Of a stretch of 64,000 nucleotides of DNA, positions 11,786 to 21,828 are shown piece after piece; positions within the stretch are counted from its first letter, which is position 1; the number at the start of each line of letters is the position of its first letter. Under the pieces are notes generated by a model that ran no database searches, was not told the origin of the DNA, and was given only the letters and a program-made list of their open reading frames with translations. The stretch comes from Bipolaris cookei (taxonomy: Eukaryota > Ascomycota > Dothideomycetes > Pleosporales > Pleosporaceae), in assembly GCA_002286855.1 (NCBI GenBank), contig NRSV01000008.1, positions 372,001-436,000 of the forward strand, written 5' to 3'. Both the position numbers and the translations under genes were made by a program.

Positions 11786-12280
11786 TCACTCTTTCTTGCC
11801 TATGATCTTTCTCAATTCCGCATCGTTTTCCGATCTCTCGGCCGACACCTTTTGATTCTCCTCGGCATTGTGCTGTTTCTTCCTACGCATATCTCCCAGT
11901 AGCGCCTCTCCAAACATTCCCCTATCATCATCCAGCCTCTCAATTTGCCCGTGCCGCCTCAAGCTCTCTTTGTGCCAACTGATCTGACCTCCATCTGCCT
12001 CTCGGTGCTTTTGCGCATTGAGCTTGGCGGCACGTATTGACGTTCGAGCGTAAACGAACAGCAGTCCAGCCATGGTAAAGGCAGCTAGCGGTGCCATCAC
12101 TGTCTGTATATGGGTCAGAGAGAACACTGTAGGCGTATCCTACCTCCGGCAGAGAGATCTTACACGACCATTAATGATACCACGGCTCCGCGAAAAACGT
12201 GCTGGTGCATTACCAGGTGCGGATTTGGGGGCTTCACTCGAGCCATCAGCGGCTTTGGGCATGGAAAGTCTGCCCCCCAT
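11786..12280 (-). CDS. Small conserved single-span membrane protein, function unknown
   Basis: Two exons, 12280-12164 and 12103-11786, encode 144 residues. Splicing joins RGIINGR to TVMAPLAAFTMAGLLFVYAR, giving one hydrophobic segment (about 41-57), followed by a basic flank TSIRAAKLNAQKHREADGGQ and ISWHKESLRRHGQ. I recall short fungal proteins with the same membrane segment plus AAK.NAQKHREADGGQISW motif, annotated only as hypothetical, so this looks real and conserved. The C-terminal half is highly charged and probably helical. Topology (N-out or N-in) and location are unknown; the size and single span would fit a mitochondrial or ER membrane subunit, but this is inference. It is divergent from GLR1. 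An upstream exon is possible because CTCTTCAG lies just before the start. Confidence 0.65.
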
Positions 12281-12917
12281 TACTGAAGAGTTAGAGTAAG
12301 TGTAATTCGAGATTGATATGCTCAATCGTACGCAATGTCAAAGCTCACAGTGGAGATGGCGTGATATGTTTGGGAATTGTCGGGTTCGCTTTATGACTCC
12401 GGATCCAAGGGAAATTCTGCTGCTATCATTTGTTGGCATGTTTATCCTACCAACAATTCCAAAGTCGGCCTCACATAGGTGAACATGCAATTGCGTTTGT
12501 GTAGGCGCGTGCGGGCGCAGTAGGTATAGCTCAAAAACGATGAGGTAATTGTCAGAGTAGCTATCGCAAGCGGTATAGCGTTGATGCACCCTCACTAGTC
12601 GACCGAGATCGCGTCATCGTCTGTTGATTCCATAAGCGCAAAATCGCAAAACTTCTGCATGATCAAGTGGCGTGCCTCGGCAACCTTGCTCCATTTGCGT
12701 TGTCATCGTAGGTCCAGCCCTTCTCTTTCTCATTGCTTCTACCTAGGGATCTTTCCAGGGGCTGCACAATAGCAAAGCGTAGCTGCACGACTGTGTCTGC
12801 ATAATCTAGGCTTACTAAAGTAATCCAGAATCGTCCTTGACTACGGTGGTGCATTTTCGGCCTGGGTGTGTTGTCGTCATAATATAAGCACCTGCTAGCA
12901 CCCGATCTGCAATCTTA
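12281..12917. promoter_or_regulatory. Divergent promoter, small membrane protein / GLR1
   Basis: The 637 bp between the divergent start codons. GLR1 is usually controlled by oxidative-stress factors in fungi, but I cannot identify a specific Yap1- or Skn7-type site with confidence here. Confidence 0.45.
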
Positions 12918-14711
12918 ATGCAAAGAACCACGGCTTATAGACTTCGAGCTCTATCTGCGAGTCTCCATACCATTACCCCTCCATCCACAAGACACACCAT
13001 TCTATCCCGACCCCACTTCCAATCTCCACGAACCGCAGTGGCATCCTCACGCTTAGCAAACCTCTCGTCTCACTTCTCGACAACGAGTCCCAAGATGTCA
13101 GCCGAGACCAAGGAGTGTGATTACCTAGTCATCGGTATTGGCAGTGGGGGTATCGCCTCCGGCCGACGAGCCGCCAAACACGGTGCAAAAGTCATTGCTG
13201 TCGAGTCGAAACGATACGGTGGTACTTGTGTTAATGTAGGCTGTGTACCCAAGAAAGTGACTTGGAATGCGGCGGCAATCGCAGAGACGTTTAAGGACGC
13301 ATCCGCATACGGCTTCAAGGTTGGCGGGGTACCAGAATTCGATTGGCCATACTTCAAAAAGAAGCGGGATGACTATGTTACTCGCCTGAATGGCATCTAC
13401 GAGAACAATCTGAACAAGGACGAGATTGAGCATCTGAGGGGACGCGCAAAATTTGTCGCAAAGGATGAGGTCGAAGTTGCACTGAATGAAGGAGGCACCC
13501 AGCGCATTAAGGCGAAACATATTCTCATCGCAACTGGCGGACGACCAATAATCCCTGATATTCCCGGAAAAGAACACTGCATCGACAGCGACGGGTTCTT
13601 CGAGCTTGAGAAGCAACCAAAAAGTATCGCAACAAGCGGCGCAGGATACATTGGTGTCGAGATGACCGGCATGCTACACGCTCTCGGCACCAAAACACAC
13701 TTTTTCATTCGCGGCCAGAAGCTCCTCCGAAGCTTCGATCCCATGATTCAGGACACGGTGACCCAGGAGTACGAGCGTCAAGGCATCAATCTATACAAGG
13801 GTACACAGATTACGAAAGTGGAGGATATTGGAAATGGAATGAAGCGTGTCACCTACCAGGAAATAGAGAGCAAAAAGGAATCCACTGTCGAGGTTGAGAC
13901 AGTCCTTTTTGCGACAGGACGTGTGCCTGAAATTGAGGACCTCAAGATCAAGGATTTTGGTATCAAGGTCAATGACAAGAACCATATCGTTACTGATGAA
14001 TACCAGAACACGTCCATTCCCAACGTTTATGCCATCGGTGACGTCTGCGATCGCGGTTTCGAGCTCACACCCGTCGCCATTGCCGCTGGCCGCCGCCTGT
14101 CGGACCGCCTCTTCAACAACCAGCCCAACGCTCGCCTTGCATACGAGAACATTCCTTCTGTCGTCTTTGCTCACCCAGAAATCGGCTCGATTGGTATGAC
14201 TGAGCCTGCGGCCCGCGAAAAGTACGGCGATAAGATCAAGATTTACAAGACCGAATTCAAGGCAATGTACTTTGCTATGATGGACCAAGAGCACAAGCAG
14301 CCCACTGCATACAAGATCATCTGTGCAGGCCCAGAGGAGAAGGTAGTTGGTCTGCACATTCTTGGCCAGGGAAGCAGCGAGATTCTGCAAGGATTCGGCG
14401 TGGCGATTAAGATGGGTGCTACGAAGAAGGATTTCGACAGCTGTGTGGTACGTATCTTTATCTCCCTACACTTCCTTCCATTCCTTCCACTTCTAGTTCT
14501 GGATGGCTATTCCGTGCCTGCATGTGCAGGAAGCACCCCTGGTTAATGCGTGCGAACATGTGCCCACGTCTGCAGGGCATAATAGGAAGTCGTGGAAGCC
14601 ACAATCAAGGGTTTGCACATTATCTAATATGCACGGATCTGCTAACATGTCCTTTTTCTTCAACAGGCAATCCATCCGGTCTCTGCCGAGGAGCTCGTCA
14701 CCATGACCTAG
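12918..14711 (+). CDS. GLR1: Glutathione reductase, mitochondrial and cytosolic
   Basis: Two exons, 12918-14447 and 14667-14711, encode 524 residues. The enzyme is an FAD disulfide reductase that uses NADPH to regenerate glutathione. Visible are the FAD Rossmann motif GIGSGG (73-78), the redox pair in GGTCVNVGCVPKK (Cys104 and Cys109), the NADPH fold around GAGYIGVE, the FAD-binding YAIGDVCDRGFELTPVAIAA, and the C-terminal AIHPVSAEE whose His and Glu complete the active site of the partner subunit. That last block sits in a 45-bp second exon after a 219-bp intron; the unspliced frame would end without it. The first 59 residues are basic, Ser/Thr-rich and free of acidic residues, as a mitochondrial targeting signal; Met60 (13095) would start a cytosolic form of standard length. 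Confidence 0.95.
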
Positions 14712-15309
14712 AAGCTGGACCTACTTTCTTGGAAATTCGTGCGAGAATAGTTCGTGTATCGCATTTATTATTTTTGTATGCATGCGAAATACATTGCGCC
14801 TTTCTATCGATTAGACGACGGTTTGGGATTAGACGTTGAGAATATAGGAAGCTCGAATGGTACTAGGAGCATATTGATGATGCTCGCGAGACTGCAATTG
14901 GATTTTTTTGGCTACGCGCTTTTCTATCTCTTCCTATCCCTCTTTATTTTCTACATGTCGTCATTCCTCCCATCCTGCGAAATGTCGCCTATTATTTAAT
15001 CCCATGTCACACCCATACGTAGGCTGCACGGACACACCCGATCCCGCCCTTCGCAACTCGATTGTCCACACTACCGACATGGCAAGTGCCACCCTCACGA
15101 GATACGAGAAAGACCCTTACATGCCTGTAGCCCCAAGCCCTTGGACAAGTGCTTATACTGCGCCCCCGTCCGGGCGCCCGTATGCACCATGAGAAGTACG
15201 TGCGTCCTTTTTTCTCTCTCTTTCCCCCACCCATCCACACCCCTCCACAATGCACGGGTCCATTGAACAAGATTCGACCAGGGGGGTTGAGCTAAGCGCA
15301 CACACATGG

Positions 15310-15310
15310 A

Positions 15311-15342
<32 letters not shown>
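15310..15342. repeat. Compound (AT)n-(GT)n microsatellite
   Basis: About seven AT units directly followed by about nine GT units, in non-coding DNA. Confidence 0.95.
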
Positions 15343-15773
15343 CGGGGCGGGATGTGCCTTCTTTGTCGGGCACCGAAGATGGAGCGCGAAGATCAAACAA
15401 CCCTAGAAGATTTATATTTGGCAACGTTTGGATTGTCACATACGTGGTTGCATCGAGGTCTCGACCTCCATTTCATTATGTTGCTTCTGTTCTTTTGTGT
15501 TCTTCTTGTCTCGCTATGAGATGGGCAGGCAAAGAGAAGAAGAAGAAAAAGAAAAAGACGGTACTGATTCTGTACTGTATGAATCCGCTTGTCTACATGC
15601 GCACATGTGCATACACCCGGTGGGAAATTTTCTGGAACCAAGAAAAAAACGATTAACGCTCTGCAACGTTGTCGTGTTATGCCAACGAGTCAGAAGGGCC
15701 ACGTGGGGAGGGGGAGGGGGGGTGTGCTCTACTTCTCCATACTTTCTTGTCTTAGTGATTCCCCATATCTTAT

Positions 15774-15796
15774 ATTTTTATTTTTATTTTTATTTT
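15774..15796. repeat. (TTTTTA)n microsatellite
   Basis: About four copies of an A-separated T-run unit in non-coding DNA. Confidence 0.85.
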
Positions 15797-16075
15797 CTTT
15801 GCTGGCCCTTGTTGTGGAAATGCGGGGAAAGAAGGAAAAGAGGGGAGTGTATACATAGTGTTTCTTCTTGCAGCACTTTATTTCCCTAAGCACTAGTAAA
15901 GGGCTCATTCGCTGCTGCTTATGTGGGATCGTGGGGTCGCATGGGGCCCAGAGATCTAATAACGTAGCTTCATTATTACGCATGTGCGGGAAGTTTATTT
16001 CTGAGGTAAGAGGGGAAGAGAGTGTGGCTTCGGAGGAGGGGTGGGAGCGATACTTGCTACTTAGAGAGAGAGTAG

Positions 16076-16078
<3 letters not shown>

Positions 16079-16109
<31 letters not shown>
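16079..16109. repeat. (GT)n microsatellite
   Basis: About fifteen GT units without interruption in non-coding DNA. Confidence 0.95.
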
Positions 16110-16110
<1 letters not shown>

Positions 16111-17876
16111 CTGCATTGTCGGTCTGATTCTCGGTGCCATCTCTACCTTTCGCCTCAACCTCCCATATGTAACGCACACGTGTGTGCACACACTTAGTAT
16201 GTAACCAGAGAGGTCCGTGTTTCATCTGATACGCAAGTGGCTATGGCTGCTGACCCTGCTGCGTCTGCCGCTGGTAGTGGTTGTGGTGCTGACTGTACGT
16301 ACTCTAGGTTCGTTAGACTCATGATAATGAACTCAGTTTGCCATGTTTGTGCCCTGCGTTTGTTCAGCGGGTCCTTCCCCGCGTTCACTGCATCCGCACA
16401 TCCGCTTAGGAGAGCTCATCATATGGAGGGGGACTGGGGTGTACCTCTCAGTTGCGTGAATTATGCATCCTTTGGCGCATGGAACGATATACCACCGGCA
16501 ATAGTCGATTCGAATAAACGGTGGTGACCTATCGAAACATGCGATAACGTTACGATTGTCACACCTCTTTGTCTAACTCCAGCCATGTGATGTGAGGTTA
16601 TGACCGGGGTATTGTGGTTGTCATGTTGTGTCGTTAGCTGTCTGTAGTAGATGCTCCTCATCAAACCATTGTTGTATCAATGTATAAACTTATGTGGACG
16701 GGAGGTTCAATTCCGCCAATTAAACTTTCAAATCACACTCGTCTCTAGCCGTCGTGGCGCTGCGATGCGAGCCACATTGCCCTACAAACCCAGGAGACAT
16801 AGTCCTTTGTGCGTAGTGAACCACACCGATGGAGAGGATTTTGGCACCGGAGCGCGTTCTCCGCATTGATACGAGAAGTTCGTCCCAGATTGCCTCATGC
16901 ACTTTGTGGTAAGCCAGGATTGTCGAGACATGGGTATTGCATGAATTCCGCACACGAACGATGACTCGCGTTACAAACGACACCTCGTGCCTGCATCAAA
17001 CAGCTACCCTGACGTCTTGTCCATGGGTTCGCGGGTCACGATTGCCGAATTAATTACCATTATGCTTATGTAGAGCAAATAGAAGTACGCGTCTTGATTT
17101 TGTGCCCACCGAGATGCTCATTGTTACCGCAAGGTGTGTCCCTGAAGTTGTGTCTGGGGGGGGAATGCTAGGGTCCCCAGTCGACGCGGTTGAACCCCGG
17201 GTTATTTACATGCAAGATTTCCCGCTAGAGCATCTCACCAAAGGTGATATAGTTTAATTCACATCAGTTGCGAAAACGAACCCGTCCTCATGCAAGTTGA
17301 ATCAAATAGGCATCGGTCGCGCTCAACGGCTGCCCTGCTGTACAAGGCAGTGAAGCCGTTGCTCAACACATGCTCAGCGCCCGCCTGCACATCGGAAGCA
17401 ACCCCGCCAAAGATAGATTACCGCACTCTGTATGCAAAGAAGTGGATCCATGTCGTGATGGAGTTGATAGTGCGGAGCCGGCGACAATTGACGATGCCGG
17501 CTTGCCGCAAGAAAGCGGCTTGTGAATTGCTTGTCGACGAAGATATACAAGTTTATATGTAATAGCCGTAAGTAGAGTTTGTCCCGCCCGTATGTCCCAC
17601 GCTGAGAAGCTAGTCTTCCTCTAATCCGAATGTCCCCAGTTTTGCGCCGCGCTGATTTTGAAATGCGTAAGATTTTGGATTCCACGTGAATTTTGTTGAT
17701 CGGAAATGAAACCTGATAACAGCTGTCAAAGCTATTACAAACATGTAGATGAAACTGAAAATGCGTCCAAGTACGGAAACCCTGTACTATTTGAGAATGT
17801 TCGCCCCGGTAATCCGTCGTGATACTGTGAGGTTGCCACCTCCGAGAATTTGAGCTTATTGAAGGCTTGCGCATTA

Positions 17877-20838
17877 TTAACCACTCTGTCCACTCAAAAA
17901 GAAATCTAGCTCGCTCGGGCCGCCTCTGCTGACCTCATTCTCTGCAAGCTGCTCGAGCAAACTCAGGAACGGATCCTTGCTATCAGGGTCAGTATGCACT
18001 GAAGCGCCTGATGTGCTGCCTGCGCCGGGAGTTGGCTGCTGGTCGTACGGAGGCGGCGGCATACTGAGCACAGGATCGAAATTGATTGTATGGTGCTGTT
18101 GGTGTTGGTTATGGTTGAGATTTGCTGGCCGAGGAACCGGTGATGGCGCTAAACTTGCAAATTGTGGTAGTGGAGAGAAGGAAAAGTTTGGCGAGAAAGG
18201 GAGAGCGAGTCCACCACCGTTGAGGTTTGGGGGGTTCAGTGAGCTGTTTGGTACCGGCGGCGTGCAGGGAGGTAAACTAGAGCCAGTAGGGGGCTTGGTA
18301 TCTCCAGGGCTTGAGTTTGACTCTGAAGTTTCACTCTCAGAAGGTCGATGTGTATGTACAGCCGGTGGCAGATGGGTGGCCAATGTGGGTGTTGGAGGTA
18401 GAGGTTGCGATTGGGCTGATGCTTTGGAAGAAGAAATGGTCGCTCTCCGCCTCTTGTTTGGGTGGCTACTTGAGTAATGAGAGCGCTGTGATGGAACTTG
18501 TTGCTTTTGATATCCCTGGATGTTTCCAATGACGCCACTGGTCATGTACATGTTGTTGCGTTGCTCGATGTTGAAGGTCGCTAGGCTAGATGAATCGTCA
18601 GTAACAGGATTCTAGTCTAATTAGCTCTCCTACTCACCCCTCGTTCATAGACTCAATAGCAATGTCCATGAATGTAATGTGCGCCCCATCAAAGACTTGG
18701 CCAGGATATCTATCGAAAAAGTCTTCAAGCTGGAATACCGGAGCATATCGCATCGGATTGCTTGCCAGAGATTGGACAAGCTCCGAATGACATCCGTAAA
18801 TGGCTTGCAGAGTGTCTCGTTGGTGCTGAACACTCGCCCAGATGAAGCGGAGCTCGGAGAGCTGTTGCATCTCACGCGAGAGAAACTCTGCACTCACTGA
18901 AAAGACCTCACCTTCTCTACTTGGATAGTGTGCACCATGGACGTGAATGGTGCCTGCGGTGCATACGCAATAGCCGATAAAAGCTGGCCAGTCCATGATA
19001 GAGGAGGCTCTTCCAATCTCAACGAGCTCGGCAATGGCGTTTGCATGGAGAAAGCATAGGTTGGTGGCTTCGATTTGCCAGGGTTGGTGCTGAGACGTCC
19101 CTGATAACTCGGCTAGATCTACGGGAAGAAATGGCCGGTATATGAGACAATGTATAAGATGATAAACCAGCTTGCTAAGAACCAATATGGTGCTGTCAGG
19201 CTGGCCAAAGAGAGCATCGATGGATGTAAAGGTGTCCTGTGTGTCCGAGGCCCATGTGTCAAGTTCTTGGCGGATCTTGGATAGGTTGGATAATGAATGC
19301 CAGGGAAAATGTGAGTCGCCCTTTACACCGCCTGCTGCAAGGTAGCGATTGGTTATGCCTAGGATCCGTGATATACCAATCAGCATACCCATGCTTCCCT
19401 GTCCTCCTTTTCCAGTACCGCCCATGTACTGCAGGTTGCATCCATTTGGAAAATAGTCGCCGTCGATCAACATCGCACCCGGGTGAAGCTGCCAGCTCGG
19501 CATTCGGAGTACAATGGATTCATCTGCGATTAATGAAGGTCGCTTGGAGCCGGTTGCAGCAAAACGATCCATGAGATAACAAGACCAGAAAAGTCGCCGC
19601 CGGCCTTCCCTTTCGGCCGATGTAACCTTGACGGCGGTGGGCAGCTCGCGATGAAGATCGAGGGCGAAGACCATGCTGATGGCCGAACCTTTAGAAAGCA
19701 ATGTTAGCCCCGCATGATCTTGGCTTGGGTGGCGCGATGCATACTCAGCAACATGAATGCTTTTTTGCCCTTGCCCAACTGAAAACTTGCTTGCGACAGC
19801 AGCATGAGCGTCTGCAAGGCCTCAATCGAGGGCTCGTCAATGTCAAGCTCTAGCCGAGCGCGGCGGGCATACTCTTGTCCGATTCGCACAGCAGCGCCAT
19901 ATCCGCCAAAGTGGGGCGCATATCTGGGGTTAATGGATTAATGTTGCTCTGTTATGCTCAGGGATGGACGAAGCCAACGTACCTGGCACTCACGGCATAA
20001 ATGGCATAGGCTAAGTGTCCGGGTAGCTGATTGGCCTGGAGTCGCTGTCTCGTGGTCGACTCATCCAGGACGTAGTAGGGTTTGCCGTGTATTCTGGCAA
20101 AGTAGGTGTCGAGAAGGAGATCTGGGGACAGGCTTGGTGATTGCACACTAGAGACTATTAGCCACAGGGTTGGTGGGCAAGAGGCGAGGTGCTGCTTCAA
20201 GCTACCTTGGTTCAATGGGCGACATGAGCTGGGATGCATGGCTGGTGGAGTTTGCGGAGATGTGTGGGGTTGGGTGAAGTGGCTGAGACTTTGGGGCATC
20301 TGTTGGTTTCCTGTCGACAGTGGTGGTGTCTTGGGCGGAGGCGGTAGTCGAGGTAGTGGCAGTTGCAGTTGCAGTTGTGGTGGCCGCGGGGTTGGGCTCG
20401 CCTAGGTCATCGCTCTTTCCTTCAGAGACCAGGCGCTTTTCCAGGCCATCAACACGCTTCAGAAGGGCTTCGAGAACGTCCGTTTTGGGGCCTCTCTTCT
20501 TTGGCACGGCGTCTGGTGCGCGCAGTCAGCTCAGCTTACGGTTGAATACGGGCAGGTGGCGCTCGGGGACGGAGCGTACCATAGATACACGGGCAGTTGA
20601 AGACTTGACAGGCTTCACAGGTTGGGCGAGTGCGGTTGCATTTGATCTGTGGCCATGGTCAGCATGCAGGCGGTTGGCGGCAGTGGACAAGACGAGTGAG
20701 TACCTTTCGCTTTCTGCAACTCTTGCAATTCATGGCCTCCCGGGGTTCGTTTGAGGCTCGGCGGGCAGGCAGTCTGTCGATGCCAATTTGAGGTCTGGCC
20801 ATTGCGGCAGCCAGAGACTGGGAGACTTCGGTGGACAT
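17877..20838 (-). CDS. Zn(II)2Cys6 transcription factor with fungal_trans domain
   Basis: Seven exons (20838-20704, 20646-20580, 20512-20206, 20147-19983, 19923-19745, 19688-18638, 18585-17877) give 870 residues. The zinc cluster is formed across the first intron: Cys38-X2-Cys41-X6-Cys48-X6-Cys55-X2-Cys58-X6-Cys65, with the basic CRKRKIKCNRTRP segment. PKKRGPKTDVLEALLKRVDG follows as linker and coiled coil. The central exons hold the fungal-specific regulatory domain (PF04082 type), seen in YYVLDESTTRQRL, ALDLHRELP and EGRRRLFWSCYLMDRFAATG. The C-terminal 240 residues are Pro/Ser/Gln-rich and look like an activation region. It is a nuclear DNA-binding regulator; targets are unknown. The quinate-repressor-like gene starts 3 kb away on the same strand. 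The start ATG was chosen as the first in frame; Met13 is an alternative. Confidence 0.88.
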
Positions 20839-21828
20839 GGCGACGCTATTACTATGGGGCGGCGGACCATAAGCATTCTCTGGGCAGCAGAAAGACAGGA
20901 GTAGGGTGAACAGGACGTTGGGAAGAAGAAAACATGACCCTAGAAAGGCAGCGTAAGTATGTACGATAATAGTCCAAATTAAAGCCGCGGGCGGTGGAGA
21001 CGGGCAGGGGAGGGGGTTGTGCGCGGACTGCGAGGCTTGATGAAGCGGGAGCGAGCGCGCACGCACGGTGATGCGACTCGGTCGGCAGGTCGGCAGGGAC
21101 AAGGGCAGAGGACAGAGGGGGGATGAGAAGGGCACGCGTGATGGCGATCACGGGCTGTCTAGCCCAGGAGGGTAGAGCAGCCTCTGGCACTAGGAGGGAG
21201 GGAGGGAGGGTGTGCATGTACATGGCCGAGTGAGTCCAAGTACCGGTCGGGGTGCAGTCGCGCAACCGCTGGGCCGAAGGGCGATGACGGCGCTGGCGGC
21301 GCTGGTAGCAACACGGACGCAGACGCCTGGTGAGATGGGATGGCATGAGCGAGGCCAGACGGCCGGGGTGCCTCGGTCCAGTGGTCCAGTGGTCCAGTGC
21401 GAGCACCTCAGTCCCCTCCCCCGTCCCCCATGCATGGGTTGTATCTGCAATTTAGCGCTTTTGATTGCGCTCGTCTGACGCAGCCAGGTTGTTGGAGGCA
21501 TAGCTCGCCCAGTAGTGCCGGACGGCCTCGCTTCTTCTGTTCTGGAAATCTGGGGTATCGCCCGCACGCCAATCACTCGCGCCCACACCCACCCATCCCC
21601 ACCTACACACACCCACACATGTGCATGCACACAGGCACTCCTCTTGCACGGGTGCGAGAACCGCCCGCGCCTCGCCCCCGTCACGCACGCTGCATCATCC
21701 ATCGCCTTGCCAGACACGCTCTGCATGTGATTGTGCTTACTTGCTTACTTGCTTACTTGCTTACTTGCTTGCTTGCTTGCTTGTTCGTTACCTATCTGCA
21801 CTGCCCTCCATGCCTTCATGTTGCAAAT
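20839..21828. other. Intergenic region upstream of the Zn2Cys6 gene
   Basis: About 1 kb holding the Zn2Cys6 promoter and the 3' flank of the quinate-repressor-like gene. It is GC-rich with a GAGG run at 21188-21210 and a CTTA/CTTG tetranucleotide repeat. Open frames on both strands here show no family features. Confidence 0.45.
21736..21784. repeat. Tetranucleotide microsatellite (CTTA/CTTG)n
   Basis: About twelve four-base units, first alternating CTTA and CTTG, then CTTG only. Confidence 0.9.

Larger units (their letters stand above)
14712..17876. other. 3.2 kb gene-free, microsatellite-rich region
   Basis: Between the 3' ends of GLR1 and the Zn2Cys6 gene. Several short open frames exist (for example 15428-15889 forward, 17374-17874 reverse) but they run through simple repeats or show no family features. 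The left part contains AT/GT, TTTTTA and GT microsatellites, a GA-rich tract near 15530-15560, and a G-run near 15708-15722. I see no RNA gene or transposon end. Confidence 0.5.

Noticed and set aside
13791..14390. 199-codon reverse frame inside GLR1
   Set aside because: Antisense shadow of a conserved enzyme.
15250..15889. Several forward frames in the GLR1 downstream region
   Set aside because: They cross AT/GT and T-rich microsatellites; composition is low-complexity and no splice structure fits.
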